Shown here: piece after piece, positions 27,287 through 34,819 of the stretch | Layout of the letters: the number at the start of each line of letters is the position of its first letter | How positions within the stretch are numbered: position 1 is the stretch's first letter | Source of the DNA: CAZNKU01 sp045541135 | Lineage (GTDB): Bacteria; Bacillota; Clostridia; Monoglobales; Firm-18 | Assembly: GCA_045541135.1 (NCBI GenBank) | Contig: JAZQIO010000038.1 | Span: forward strand, 49,784-113,783 | Direction: 5' to 3' | DNA length: 64,000 nucleotides | Notes under the pieces: model-generated | What the model was told of the DNA's origin: nothing | Databases searched by the model: none | Seen by the model: only the letters and a program-made list of their open reading frames with translations | Made by a program: the position numbers and the translations under genes

Positions 27287-28172
27287 TTATCTTGCCGATG
27301 AAAATATAAGAATAGACAAGTTTATTGCATCACATATGGATGGGGTTACACGTTCTCATATTCAAAAGCTTATCGATGACGGAAATGTTACTGTAGACGG
27401 AAAAAAAGTAAAAGCAAACCATAAGCTGAAAATAGGGCAAAACATAGAAATAAACCTGCCGGAGGCAAAACAGCTTGATGTAAAGGCAGAGGATATAGAA
27501 CTTGATATAGTATATGAGGATGAACATATGCTTGTTGTAAATAAGCCGCAAAATATGGTGGTACACCCTGCAGCAGGCAACTTTGAAGGTACGCTGGTAA
27601 ACGCACTTATGCACCATTGCGGAGAATCACTTTCGGGCATAAACGGCGTTATACGTCCGGGAATTGTGCATAGAATTGATAAAGATACAAGCGGGCTTTT
27701 ACTTGTAGCCAAGGATGATGCAACACACATCGGACTGTCCGAGCAAATAAAGGAGCATTCCTTAACCAGAAAATATATAGCCATAGTTCACGGTAATTTT
27801 AAAAATGACGAGGGTACAGTTGATGCACCTATAGGCAGACATCCTACCGACCGTAAAAAAATGTGTATTACAGAAAAAAATTCAAAGAACGCAGTTACTC
27901 ATTATAAGGTATTGCAAAGGTTTATGGAATATACATTGGTGGAATGTAAGCTTGAAACAGGCCGTACACATCAGATTCGTGTACATATGGCAAGCCTTGG
28001 CCACCCCGTAATGGGTGACAAAACCTATGGTGTTAAAAAGGAAAAATATAATTTAAGCGGTCAGCTTCTGCACGCTAAAATAGTAGGCTTTATACATCCC
28101 ATAACAAAGGAATATATGGAATTTGAAACAGATATTCCCGAAAGATTTAAAAAGTTTTTAAAGCAGATTTAA
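27267..28172 (+). CDS. RluA/RluD-family pseudouridine synthase
   Basis: 301 residues. An N-terminal S4 RNA-binding domain (about 8-75, RIDKFIASH...SHIQKLIDDGNVTVDG) is followed by the catalytic domain with HRIDKDTSGLLLVAK (catalytic Asp) and GRTHQIRVHMASLGHPVMGDKTYG. It isomerises uridines in 23S rRNA; the exact site is not decidable from sequence. The start at 27267 has AAAAAGGA just upstream and overlaps lspA. Its stop codon sits in a terminator loop. Confidence 0.92.
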   Translation: MKLEKINYLADENIRIDKFIASHMDGVTRSHIQKLIDDGNVTVDGKKVKANHKLKIGQNIEINLPEAKQLDVKAEDIELDIVYEDEHMLVVNKPQNMVVHPAAGNFEGTLVNALMHHCGESLSGINGVIRPGIVHRIDKDTSGLLLVAKDDATHIGLSEQIKEHSLTRKYIAIVHGNFKNDEGTVDAPIGRHPTDRKKMCITEKNSKNAVTHYKVLQRFMEYTLVECKLETGRTHQIRVHMASLGHPVMGDKTYGVKKEKYNLSGQLLHAKIVGFIHPITKEYMEFETDIPERFKKFLKQI

Positions 28173-28188
28173 CATAAATCTGCTTTTA
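28160..28188 (+). terminator. terminator of the efp-lspA-rluD operon
   Basis: An 11-bp stem AAAGCAGATTT with complement and an AACAT loop that includes the stop codon, followed by a T-tract. Confidence 0.8.
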
Positions 28189-28212
28189 CTTTTTACAAAA
28201 GTGATGTATAAT
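28185..28212 (+). promoter_or_regulatory. probable promoter of mgsA
   Basis: -35 TTTACT (28185-28190), 16-bp spacer, -10 TATAAT (28207-28212), overlapping the preceding terminator. Confidence 0.55.
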
Positions 28213-28245
28213 AATGTTGAAATCAAATGAAAGGAGGATGATATA

Positions 28246-28656
28246 ATGAACATAGCACTTATAGCACATGATAAGAAAAAAGACGTTATGATTAAATTCT
28301 GTAATGACAATAAGGAAATTCTGGGAAGGCATTCACTTTTTGCAACAGGAACAACAGGTAAATTGATTAAGGATTTAACCGGTCTTGAAGTTTACAGGTT
28401 TTTATCCGGTCCTTTAGGTGGTGATCAGCAGATTGGCGCTAAAATTGCATCGGGAGAAATGAATCTTGTAATATTCTTCCGTGACCCTTTAACTGCACAG
28501 CCTCACGAGCCGGATGTTTCGGCACTGCTTCGACTTGCAGATGTACACTGTGTGCCTCTTGCAACAAATGTTTCCACCGCAAAGGTCATGCTTGATTCCC
28601 TGGAACACGGTAAAGTAGAATGGAATGACCTTATATGCAGGGATTATATGGAATAA
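28246..28656 (+). CDS. mgsA: methylglyoxal synthase
   Basis: A 136-residue cytoplasmic enzyme converting dihydroxyacetone phosphate to methylglyoxal and phosphate. Landmarks are the N-terminal ALIAHDKKKD, FATGTTGKLI, the catalytic GPLGGDQQIGA, and FRDPLTAQPHEPDVSALLRL, then ATNVSTAKVML. Length is typical. AAAGGAGG precedes the ATG. Monocistronic. Confidence 0.95.
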   Translation: MNIALIAHDKKKDVMIKFCNDNKEILGRHSLFATGTTGKLIKDLTGLEVYRFLSGPLGGDQQIGAKIASGEMNLVIFFRDPLTAQPHEPDVSALLRLADVHCVPLATNVSTAKVMLDSLEHGKVEWNDLICRDYME

Positions 28657-28695
28657 AAAAACACATTTATGTAAAGAACATAAATGTGTTTTTTT
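28655..28695. terminator. bidirectional terminator between mgsA and the convergent gene
   Basis: A perfect stem ACACATTTATGT with complement, extended by A/T tracts, and an AAAGA loop. Confidence 0.9.
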
Positions 28696-28699
28696 AATA

Positions 28700-29704
28700 T
28701 TATTGATAAGGATTAACCATACCTGAATAAATCATATACATCATTGTCTGTGTGTAGAAGTCTACCTGATTTGTGCAGAAGAAGTTAAGCGCGTCTGCAA
28801 GGTCATTAGCTTCAACAAAAACATCTGAGCCGTAAAGTATTGCATCTAAATCTGTAAATGTTTCGTCACCGTTTTTGATGTTAAGTACAATATCCTTAAG
28901 TTCATACTGAATTGTTCCGTATGTTTTGCGGCTTGGCTTCATTTTAGAATTTGCAGGTTTAATAACCTTGTCCTCAGGAACGCTTACTGAAATAGTAGAT
29001 GTTGCACTGTTCCAGCTGTAAGAAATACCTAAGGAATCTGCAAATGCACAGAACGGAACATAGCTTTTCTTATCCAATGATGTTTCAATGTAGCAGTCGT
29101 TTGAAGTTACGGGAGCGACGCCGTTAAATGTTGCGGAATTTGTAATAAGGTTAGCAGCACCGTGGAATGTCTGATTTTCCTTAACTGTTACATTATCAAT
29201 TTTTGAACTGCCTGCTATAACAGCTGAAGCATTTGTATCAATAAGTACTCTGCGGTTGTCGCCGTCCCATATAACATCGTAGCCAAAATCTCTTAGCTTT
29301 GTTGCAGGTATAACTGTCTGACCGCCAAGGTTGTAGCTTTCAATTGCAACGCCGTTGAAATATGTAACAATGTCTGTGTGGTAGTAGCTTCCTGCTACTG
29401 CACCTATAGGACCGCTTGCCGCTGATGTTGCACTTGATGTAGCTGTGCCCTTGTTATCGGTAATTGTAAGCGTTCTTGCATTACCGTCCCACACAACGTT
29501 AAAGCCGTATGTTCTTAAAGCTTCAACAAGAATAACTGTTTTGCCGCCAACGTTATAAGAATCTATAAGCTGACCTCTTACATATGATTTAATGTCTGTA
29601 TAGTAATAATTTCCGGCTTTTCCGTACGCCGCGTTAACACCTATGCAAAGTGCGGAAACAAGCATAATTGCTACTAACATAACACTTATGATTTTTTTAA
29701 TCAT
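28700..29704 (-). CDS. secreted protein with copper-amine-oxidase N-terminal-like (stalk) domains
   Basis: 334 residues. Signal peptide about 1-26 (VNAAYG). Two similar modules (about 33-85 and 107-160) share DI..Y..G..I.SYN.GG.TV and end in VVWDGNARTLTI or VIWDGDNRRVLI. This is the pattern of the copper amine oxidase N-terminal domain found on many clostridial exported proteins. A third, weaker module (SYVPFCAFADSLGISYSWNS) is in the second half. No catalytic domain is seen; a cell-wall-associated binding or structural role is plausible. The ATG at 29702-29704 is chosen because AAAGGA lies 10 nt upstream; the GTG three codons earlier abuts it. Confidence 0.75.
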   Translation of the reverse strand: MIKKIISVMLVAIMLVSALCIGVNAAYGKAGNYYYTDIKSYVRGQLIDSYNVGGKTVILVEALRTYGFNVVWDGNARTLTITDNKGTATSSATSAASGPIGAVAGSYYHTDIVTYFNGVAIESYNLGGQTVIPATKLRDFGYDVIWDGDNRRVLIDTNASAVIAGSSKIDNVTVKENQTFHGAANLITNSATFNGVAPVTSNDCYIETSLDKKSYVPFCAFADSLGISYSWNSATSTISVSVPEDKVIKPANSKMKPSRKTYGTIQYELKDIVLNIKNGDETFTDLDAILYGSDVFVEANDLADALNFFCTNQVDFYTQTMMYMIYSGMVNPYQ

Positions 29705-29736
29705 TTTCAACACATCCTTTTTATTAGCTTTGTTTC

Positions 29737-29765
29737 ATTATATCATACAATAAATAAAATTACAA
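29737..29765 (-). promoter_or_regulatory. promoter of the secreted stalk-domain gene
   Basis: Minus strand -35 TTGTAA (29760-29765), 17-bp spacer, -10 TATAAT (29737-29742). Confidence 0.55.
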
Positions 29766-29831
29766 TAAAAATATATTACATTTTATTCTAAATCACAAAC
29801 TTGTCCTATATATTTAAATAGGAGTGATAAT

Positions 29832-30806
29832 ATGAAAAAGCTTGTTTTGACATATTTAGGATTTATTGCGGTAACGGTTATAGTTTCGGTACTGTTTTCC
29901 TACAAGGGAAATATCAGGAAAGACATATTTACACAAAATCTTCCCGAAACAATAAATGTATATTTTACCGAGGAAGGGAAAACCCGTGAAGTAAATATGG
30001 AGGATTATCTTGTGTGTGTTGTAAGTGCAGAGGTACCTGCGAGCTTTCACGAGGAAGCAATAAAGGCACAGGCAGTTGCGGCAAGAACGTACATATATAA
30101 TAAGTACAAAAAGTTTACGGAAAATCCATCACTTGCACCGGACGAGCACAAGGATGCTGCCGTGTGTACGGATTACACCCACTGCTGTGCATATTACAGT
30201 AAAGAAAAATTACAGGAAATTCACGGTGATGAGTGGATGAAGACATACTATGACAAAATAGTAAATTGTGTAAGGGAAACAAAAGGAGAGATAATACTTT
30301 ACGAGGATGAGCCTATTACCGCATCCTTCCACGCATCAAGCGGAGGATGCAGGACTGAAAACAGCGGTGATGTGTGGAGCAACGATCTGCCCTATCTTGT
30401 AAGTGTGGAAAGTCCCGGAGAAGATAAAAGGGAAGGGTACAATACCGTTGTAACTGTAACCTGTGATGAATTCAAAGCAAAAATTAATGAAAAATATCCT
30501 GATGCCGCACTTGGTGACGACCGTAACAGCTGGTTTGGAGATATTTCTTACACCGAGGGAAATTCCGTAAATACAATTGTAATAGGAAATACCCAAATTA
30601 AGGGAACACAAATGAGAGGTCTTTTCGGATTAAAATCAGCCTGCTTTGAAATAAGTATGCTTGACGACACCGTTACCTTTAATGTTCACGGCTCCGGACA
30701 TGGTGTGGGTATGAGTCAGCACGGAGCAAACATTATGGCAAGGGAAGGAAAAAGCTATACTGACATATTAAAATGGTATTATACGGGAGTTGAAATAAAA
30801 AAATAA
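29832..30806 (+). CDS. spoIID: stage II sporulation protein D
   Basis: 324 residues. One N-terminal membrane helix (about 5-23), then the SpoIID/LytB domain with MEDYLVCVVSAEVPASFHEEAIKAQAVAARTY cited here by its first part MEDYLVCVVSAEVPASF, whose Glu is the catalytic candidate. HASSGGCRTEN and the C-terminal HGSGHGVGMSQHGANIMA follow. SpoIID is a lytic transglycosylase that, with SpoIIM and SpoIIP, thins septal peptidoglycan during engulfment. It is followed 49 bp downstream by spoIIQ, a conserved clostridial pairing. I could not identify a convincing sporulation-sigma promoter. Confidence 0.93.
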   Translation: MKKLVLTYLGFIAVTVIVSVLFSYKGNIRKDIFTQNLPETINVYFTEEGKTREVNMEDYLVCVVSAEVPASFHEEAIKAQAVAARTYIYNKYKKFTENPSLAPDEHKDAAVCTDYTHCCAYYSKEKLQEIHGDEWMKTYYDKIVNCVRETKGEIILYEDEPITASFHASSGGCRTENSGDVWSNDLPYLVSVESPGEDKREGYNTVVTVTCDEFKAKINEKYPDAALGDDRNSWFGDISYTEGNSVNTIVIGNTQIKGTQMRGLFGLKSACFEISMLDDTVTFNVHGSGHGVGMSQHGANIMAREGKSYTDILKWYYTGVEIKK

Positions 30807-30855
30807 AGTATAAATCGGCTTTCTGTGGAAATAATAGCCATAGGAGGTTGATATT

Positions 30856-31509
30856 ATGAGCGAAAAAAGAAGAAGTTCCGTAGTAAGGCTTTTGGGCAAC
30901 AGACTGTTTATAGTTCTTCTTGCGTTTTCGGTTGCAATTATTTTTATTTCAATGGCATTTAACAGAAATGCACAGACGGTTTCGAATGAAGAAGATGAAT
31001 ACTCTGTAGAATTACCTGTAATAACTGAAACAGCAGAGGTTGAAAAGGTTGTTGAAGATTATGCAGAAGCAGAGGAAACCTTTGAGGAGCAACCGACTGA
31101 AGAAGTACTGACATACAGATTACCTGTTGCAGGGGAATTACAGAAAGGTTTTTCTGTTGATGAGCTTTTGTGGGATGAAACTATGCAGGACTGGAGAACT
31201 CATAACGGTGTAGACATAGGTGCAGAGGACGGTGCCGAGGTTGTTACAGCCGCGCCGGGAACAGTTTTGGAGGCATATGAGGATGAAATGTACGGCATTA
31301 CCGTGAAAGTAAGCCACAGCGACGGAACTGTGACGGTATACAAAAATCTGGGTAAAACCGTTGTCGAAAAAAATGACCTTTTAGACGAAGGGCAGATGAT
31401 TGGTACTGTGGGAAATTCAGGTTCATTTGAAATGACGCAAAAACCGCATTTGCACTTTGAAGTTATTTATGAAGAAAAAAATATAAATCCTCTTGAATTT
31501 ATAAAATAA
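30856..31509 (+). CDS. spoIIQ: SpoIIQ-like M23 (LytM) peptidase-family protein
   Basis: 217 residues. One membrane helix (about 17-35), an acidic Glu/Val linker (about 45-95), and a C-terminal LytM fold. The zinc-binding residues appear intact: HNGVDIGA (His and Asp) and KPHLHFEV (H-x-H). In Bacillus SpoIIQ lacks one of these, but clostridial members keep them. SpoIIQ in the forespore membrane binds SpoIIIAH to build the engulfment channel. Its position right after spoIID supports the call over a generic M23 hydrolase. Confidence 0.85.
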   Translation: MSEKRRSSVVRLLGNRLFIVLLAFSVAIIFISMAFNRNAQTVSNEEDEYSVELPVITETAEVEKVVEDYAEAEETFEEQPTEEVLTYRLPVAGELQKGFSVDELLWDETMQDWRTHNGVDIGAEDGAEVVTAAPGTVLEAYEDEMYGITVKVSHSDGTVTVYKNLGKTVVEKNDLLDEGQMIGTVGNSGSFEMTQKPHLHFEVIYEEKNINPLEFIK

Positions 31510-31559
31510 GTATGGTAATATTTCCACCTCTGTGTTATAATGACATGGAGGTGATTTTT

Positions 31560-32204
31560 TTGAAACCGGAATTTAAAAAATATATGGATTTACTTTTGGA
31601 ATGGAATGAAAAAATAAACCTTACGGCTATTACTGAGCCAAAGGAGGTTGAAATAAAACATTTTGAAGACTGTCTTACTTGCCTTAAAAGTGGCTATATA
31701 AAAGACGGTGATAAAATTGTAGATGTAGGAACAGGTGCAGGTTTCCCCGGTCTGCCCATTAAAATTGAAAACAACAGCATTAAGCTTACCCTTATGGACA
31801 GCCTTAACAAAAGAATTAACTTTTTAAAGGAAGTTTCATCTCAGCTTAACCTTGATACGGAATGTATTCACATCCGTGCAGAGGAAGCGGGGAAAAATAA
31901 ACTGTACAGGGAAAAGTTTGACGTTTCCGTAAGCCGTGCGGTTGCAAGGCTTTCCACATTGGCAGAATACTGTTTACCTCTTGTAAAAAAAGGGGGATAT
32001 ATGCTTGCTATGAAGGGCAAGGATATTGAAGCAGAGCTTGATGAAGCAAAACCTCTTATAAAGCTTTTGGGAGGTCAGGTTAAGGAGATACAGCTTCATA
32101 CCCTGTCGGATGAGGAAATAACCCACAGCATTGTGGTTATTGAAAAAATCGGCAATACTTCCGACAAATATCCCAGAAACGGAAAAAAAGTAGGAACGGT
32201 GTAA
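31560..32204 (+). CDS. rsmG: 16S rRNA (guanine-527 N7) methyltransferase
   Basis: 214 residues. LLLEWNEKINLTAI lies near the N-terminus; the SAM-binding motif is IVDVGTGAGFPGLPIKI; SRAVARLSTLAEYCLPLVKKGG and the Lys-rich end (YPRNGKKVG) complete the family pattern. It methylates G527 in 16S rRNA. I choose the TTG at 31560, 5 nt after GGAGGTGA. In-frame ATGs at 31512 and 31545 lie on or before that Shine-Dalgarno. CACCTC in the leader can pair with the Shine-Dalgarno. Confidence 0.93.
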   Translation: MKPEFKKYMDLLLEWNEKINLTAITEPKEVEIKHFEDCLTCLKSGYIKDGDKIVDVGTGAGFPGLPIKIENNSIKLTLMDSLNKRINFLKEVSSQLNLDTECIHIRAEEAGKNKLYREKFDVSVSRAVARLSTLAEYCLPLVKKGGYMLAMKGKDIEAELDEAKPLIKLLGGQVKEIQLHTLSDEEITHSIVVIEKIGNTSDKYPRNGKKVGTV

Positions 32205-32211
32205 TTATAAC

Positions 32212-32247
32212 GGAGTGTCGTAAAATGAAATTATTATGCGGCACTCC
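32212..32247 (+). terminator. hairpin downstream of rsmG
   Basis: A 9-bp stem GGAGTGTCG/CGGCACTCC (one wobble) with an 18-nt loop. The T-tract begins 11 nt later, so it is a weak terminator. Confidence 0.5.
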
Positions 32248-32275
32248 CATAAATAGATTTTTTTTCAAAAAACTC

Positions 32276-32304
32276 TTGACTATTTCTTTTTTATATGGTA
32301 TATT
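32276..32304 (+). promoter_or_regulatory. promoter of the rpmG-secE-nusG operon
   Basis: -35 TTGACT (32276-32281), 17-bp spacer, -10 TATATT (32299-32304). Confidence 0.8.
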
Positions 32305-32309
32305 TATAT

Positions 32310-32336
32310 AGACCTCGTGTGAATAGGTCTTTTTTT
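32310..32336 (+). terminator. terminator-like hairpin at the transcript start of rpmG
   Basis: A 6-bp stem AGACCT/AGGTCT with a 9-nt loop followed by TTTTTT. It begins at the predicted +1 position of the promoter just upstream, so it could make very short RNAs or shield the 5' end. Confidence 0.55.
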
Positions 32337-32390
32337 GATGTACGTTTTTACGTATTTATGCTTTAAAATATAATTTGGAGGTTTAATGAT

Positions 32391-32540
32391 ATGAGAGTAA
32401 AAATCACATTGGAATGCACAGAATGCAAGCAGAGAAACTATGATACAATGAAGAATAAAAAGAACGATCCCGATCGTCTTGAAATGAACAAATACTGCAA
32501 ATTCTGCAGAAAGCACACTCTTCATAAAGAAACAAAATAA
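32391..32540 (+). CDS. rpmG: 50S ribosomal protein L33
   Basis: 49 residues: MRVKITLECTECKQRNY, then NKKNDPDRLEMNKYC, and a CKFCRKHTLHKETK end. It has the two Cys pairs (C-x-x-C twice) that bind zinc, so this is the C+ form of L33. GGAGG lies 10 bp before the ATG. It opens the secE-nusG-rplKA operon in the usual Firmicute order. Confidence 0.95.
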   Translation: MRVKITLECTECKQRNYDTMKNKKNDPDRLEMNKYCKFCRKHTLHKETK

Positions 32541-32570
32541 TTTCTATCTAATATCAGAGGGAGTGATAAA

Positions 32571-32834
32571 ATGGCTAAGAAGAAAGGCAGATTCCTTAAT
32601 TTTTTCAAAGAAGTTAAGGGTGAACTAAAAAAAGTTACATGGCCAAGCTTTAAACAGGTTAGAAATAATACACTTATCGTTATTATATGTGTATTGATTA
32701 TCGGTGCGTTTATATGGTTACTTGACTTTGCTTTCGCTAAGGGTTGGACATGGATAACTCCGAATACAGAGCAAACTCAGACTGTAGAAACAACAAATAC
32801 CGACGTACCGGCTGATACAAACACACAGCAATAA
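32571..32834 (+). CDS. secE: preprotein translocase subunit SecE
   Basis: 87 residues. The conserved cytoplasmic amphipathic helix FFKEVKGELKKVTWPS is followed by a single membrane helix (about 33-57). SecE clamps SecY in the translocon. The C-terminal about 25 residues are an unusual Thr/Gln/Asp-rich extension (TEQTQTVETTNTDVP) outside the membrane, longer than typical single-helix SecE of about 60 residues. Lies between rpmG and nusG. Confidence 0.95.
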   Translation: MAKKKGRFLNFFKEVKGELKKVTWPSFKQVRNNTLIVIICVLIIGAFIWLLDFAFAKGWTWITPNTEQTQTVETTNTDVPADTNTQQ

Positions 32835-32859
32835 TAATACGAGTAGGAAGTGATGGCAC

Positions 32860-33375
32860 ATGGCAAAGGCTAAATGGTATGTAGTCCATACCTATTCAGG
32901 TTATGAGAACAAGGTTAAGGCTAACATCGAAAAAACCATAGAAAATCGCGGCATTGAAGATGCTATCCTTGATATTCAGATTCCTATGGAAGAAGTTGTG
33001 GAAATGAAGGACGACGAAAAAAGAGTCGTTACACGTAAAAAGTTTCCCGGCTATGTTATTATAAAGATGAATATGTCAGATGAAGCATGGTACATTGTAC
33101 GTAATACACGTGGTGTTACCGGTTTTGTTGGCCCCGGCTCAAAGCCTGTACCTCTTACAGATGAAGAGGTTGAAAATATGGGCATTGAACAGCAGCAGAT
33201 TATCCTGAACTATGCAGAGGGCGATAGTGTTAAAATCAAGTTTGGCCCACTTTCCGATTTTGTCGGCATTGTTGATGAAATCAGCATGGAAAAGAAAAAG
33301 GTTCGCGTTGTTGTGTCAATGTTTGGTAGAGAAACTCCTGTTGAACTTGAGTTCAATCAGGTAGAGGTTGTATAA
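32860..33375 (+). CDS. nusG: transcription termination/antitermination factor NusG
   Basis: 171 residues. The NGN domain starts WYVVHTYSGYENKVKANIE and includes KKFPGYVIIKMNM and RNTRGVTGFVG. The C-terminal KOW domain has GDSVKIKFGPLSDFVGIVDEI. It binds RNA polymerase and couples it to translation and Rho. Operon position is canonical. Confidence 0.97.
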   Translation: MAKAKWYVVHTYSGYENKVKANIEKTIENRGIEDAILDIQIPMEEVVEMKDDEKRVVTRKKFPGYVIIKMNMSDEAWYIVRNTRGVTGFVGPGSKPVPLTDEEVENMGIEQQQIILNYAEGDSVKIKFGPLSDFVGIVDEISMEKKKVRVVVSMFGRETPVELEFNQVEVV

Positions 33376-33396
33376 TTTCGCTTATGCGATGTTATA

Positions 33397-33426
33397 GTGG
33401 GAGGGAATTGGTCCCGTTTGTACCAC
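33397..33426 (+). promoter_or_regulatory. L1-type operator upstream of rplK
   Basis: GTGGGAGGGAATT, then TCCCGTTTGTACCAC. The GTGG/CCAC outer stem and GGGA/TCCC inner stem leave an asymmetric loop, as in the 23S L1-binding site and known L11-L1 mRNA operators. A near-identical element lies before rplA. Confidence 0.65.
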
Positions 33427-33452
33427 ATTAAGTATGTTAGGAGGTGTAAACT

Positions 33453-33878
33453 ATGGCTCAAAAGGTAGCTGGTTACATTAAATTACAAATCGCAGCGGGT
33501 AAAGCTACTCCTGCACCACCGGTTGGTCCTGCTCTAGGTCAGCATGGTGTTAACATTATGGAATTCTGCAAACAGTTCAACGAAAAGACAGCTAAAGATG
33601 CAGGTCTTATCATTCCTGTTGTAATTACAGTTTTTGCAGACAGATCATTTACTTTTATTACTAAGACTCCACCGGCAGCTGTTCTTATAAAGAAAGCTTG
33701 TAAGATCGAAAAGGCTTCAGGCGTTCCTAACAAGACAAAGGTTGCTCAGCTTTCAAAGGCTGATCTTCAGGCTATTGCTGAACAGAAGATGCCTGACCTT
33801 AATGCCGCTTCATTGGAAGCTGCTATGTCTATGATCGCTGGTACTGCTCGCAGTATGGGTGTTACAGTAGAAGAGTAA
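33453..33878 (+). CDS. rplK: 50S ribosomal protein L11
   Basis: 141 residues. The N-terminal GYIKLQIAAGKATPAPPVGPALGQ and C-terminal RNA-binding AGTARSMGVTVE are standard. L11 forms the GTPase-associated centre base and is needed for the stringent response. TAGGAGG precedes the start. Confidence 0.98.
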   Translation: MAQKVAGYIKLQIAAGKATPAPPVGPALGQHGVNIMEFCKQFNEKTAKDAGLIIPVVITVFADRSFTFITKTPPAAVLIKKACKIEKASGVPNKTKVAQLSKADLQAIAEQKMPDLNAASLEAAMSMIAGTARSMGVTVEE

Positions 33879-33904
33879 TCCACACACTTCGGTGATTTAA
33901 TTAA

Positions 33905-33932
33905 GTGGGAGGGGAATTTCCCGTTTGACCAC
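33905..33932 (+). promoter_or_regulatory. L1-type operator upstream of rplA
   Basis: GTGGGAGGGGAATTTCCCG, then TTTGACCAC. It has the same stem-loop plan as the element before rplK and lies 5 bp before the Shine-Dalgarno, so L1 binding would block translation of its own gene. Confidence 0.65.
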
Positions 33933-33946
33933 AAGGAGGTAAAAAA

Positions 33947-34642
33947 ATGAAAAGAGGTAAAAAGTATCAAGAAAGCGCTAAGCTTGTTGAGAAAACACGC
34001 CTTTACGACACAGCTGAAGCTATGGATTTGATTACAAAGACAGCTAAAGCTAAGTTCGATGAAACAGTAGAGGCTCATATCCGTTTGGGTGTTGACTCTC
34101 GTCACGCTGACCAGCAGGTTAGAGGTGCGGTTGTTCTTCCACACGGTACAGGTAAAACAGCACGTGTTCTTGTATTTGCTAAGGGCGATAAGGCTACAGA
34201 AGCTGAGCAGGCAGGTGCAGATTTCGTAGGTGCTGAAGAACTTATTCCAAGAATCCAGAACGAAAACTGGTTCGATTACGACGTTATCGTTGCTACACCT
34301 GATATGATGGGTGTTGTAGGTCGTTTGGGTAAAGTATTGGGTCCAAAAGGTTTGATGCCTAACCCTAAGGCCGGTACAGTAACAATGGATGTTGCTAAGG
34401 CTATCAGCGAAATCAAGTCAGGTAAAATTGAATACCGTCTTGACAAAACAAACATTATTCATTGCCCTATCGGTAAAGCATCTTTTGGTGTTGAAAAGTT
34501 GTCTGACAACTTTAATACTCTTTTGAATGCAGTTATTAAGGCTAAGCCTGCTGCTGCAAAAGGTCAGTACCTAAAGAGCGTTGTTGTTACATCAACAATG
34601 GGCCCTGGCATTAAAATTAATGCTTCAAAAATCGGTGAATAA
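33947..34642 (+). CDS. rplA: 50S ribosomal protein L1
   Basis: 231 residues. It contains MKRGKKYQES at the start, VLGPKGLMPNPKAGTV and the C-terminal SVVVTSTMGPGIKIN. L1 forms the mobile stalk for E-site tRNA release and represses its own operon by binding mRNA. AAGGAGG precedes the ATG. Confidence 0.98.
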   Translation: MKRGKKYQESAKLVEKTRLYDTAEAMDLITKTAKAKFDETVEAHIRLGVDSRHADQQVRGAVVLPHGTGKTARVLVFAKGDKATEAEQAGADFVGAEELIPRIQNENWFDYDVIVATPDMMGVVGRLGKVLGPKGLMPNPKAGTVTMDVAKAISEIKSGKIEYRLDKTNIIHCPIGKASFGVEKLSDNFNTLLNAVIKAKPAAAKGQYLKSVVVTSTMGPGIKINASKIGE

Positions 34643-34648
34643 TTTATC

Positions 34649-34677
34649 TTGACAAATTTTTATTTGTATGATATTAT
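34649..34677 (+). promoter_or_regulatory. promoter of rplJ-rplL
   Basis: -35 TTGACA (34649-34654), 17-bp spacer, -10 TATTAT (34672-34677), just after the rplA stop. Confidence 0.8.
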
Positions 34678-34684
34678 AATAAAG

Positions 34685-34790
34685 GTTTCCATAGACTCAG
34701 GCGTAAAAGTAAGTCCTGCCGAGGAATAAACTAATCAATTTGATTATTTTCAGGTTCTTCGTGTGTCTATGGACGAAGAACCTTTTTTAT
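34685..34790 (+). promoter_or_regulatory. L10 ribosomal-protein leader with attenuator
   Basis: The leader begins with CCATAGAC (34689-34696), whose complement GTCTATGG (34765-34772) lies in the loop and 3' side of a terminator hairpin. That hairpin has a 10-bp stem AGGTTCTTCG/CGAAGAACCT followed by a T-run (34752-34787). The leader closing stem and the terminator therefore compete. This is the layout expected for L10(L12)4-responsive leaders. Confidence 0.8.
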
Positions 34791-34819
34791 TGAAAAACAC
34801 TTGAAAGGAGGACATTTAA

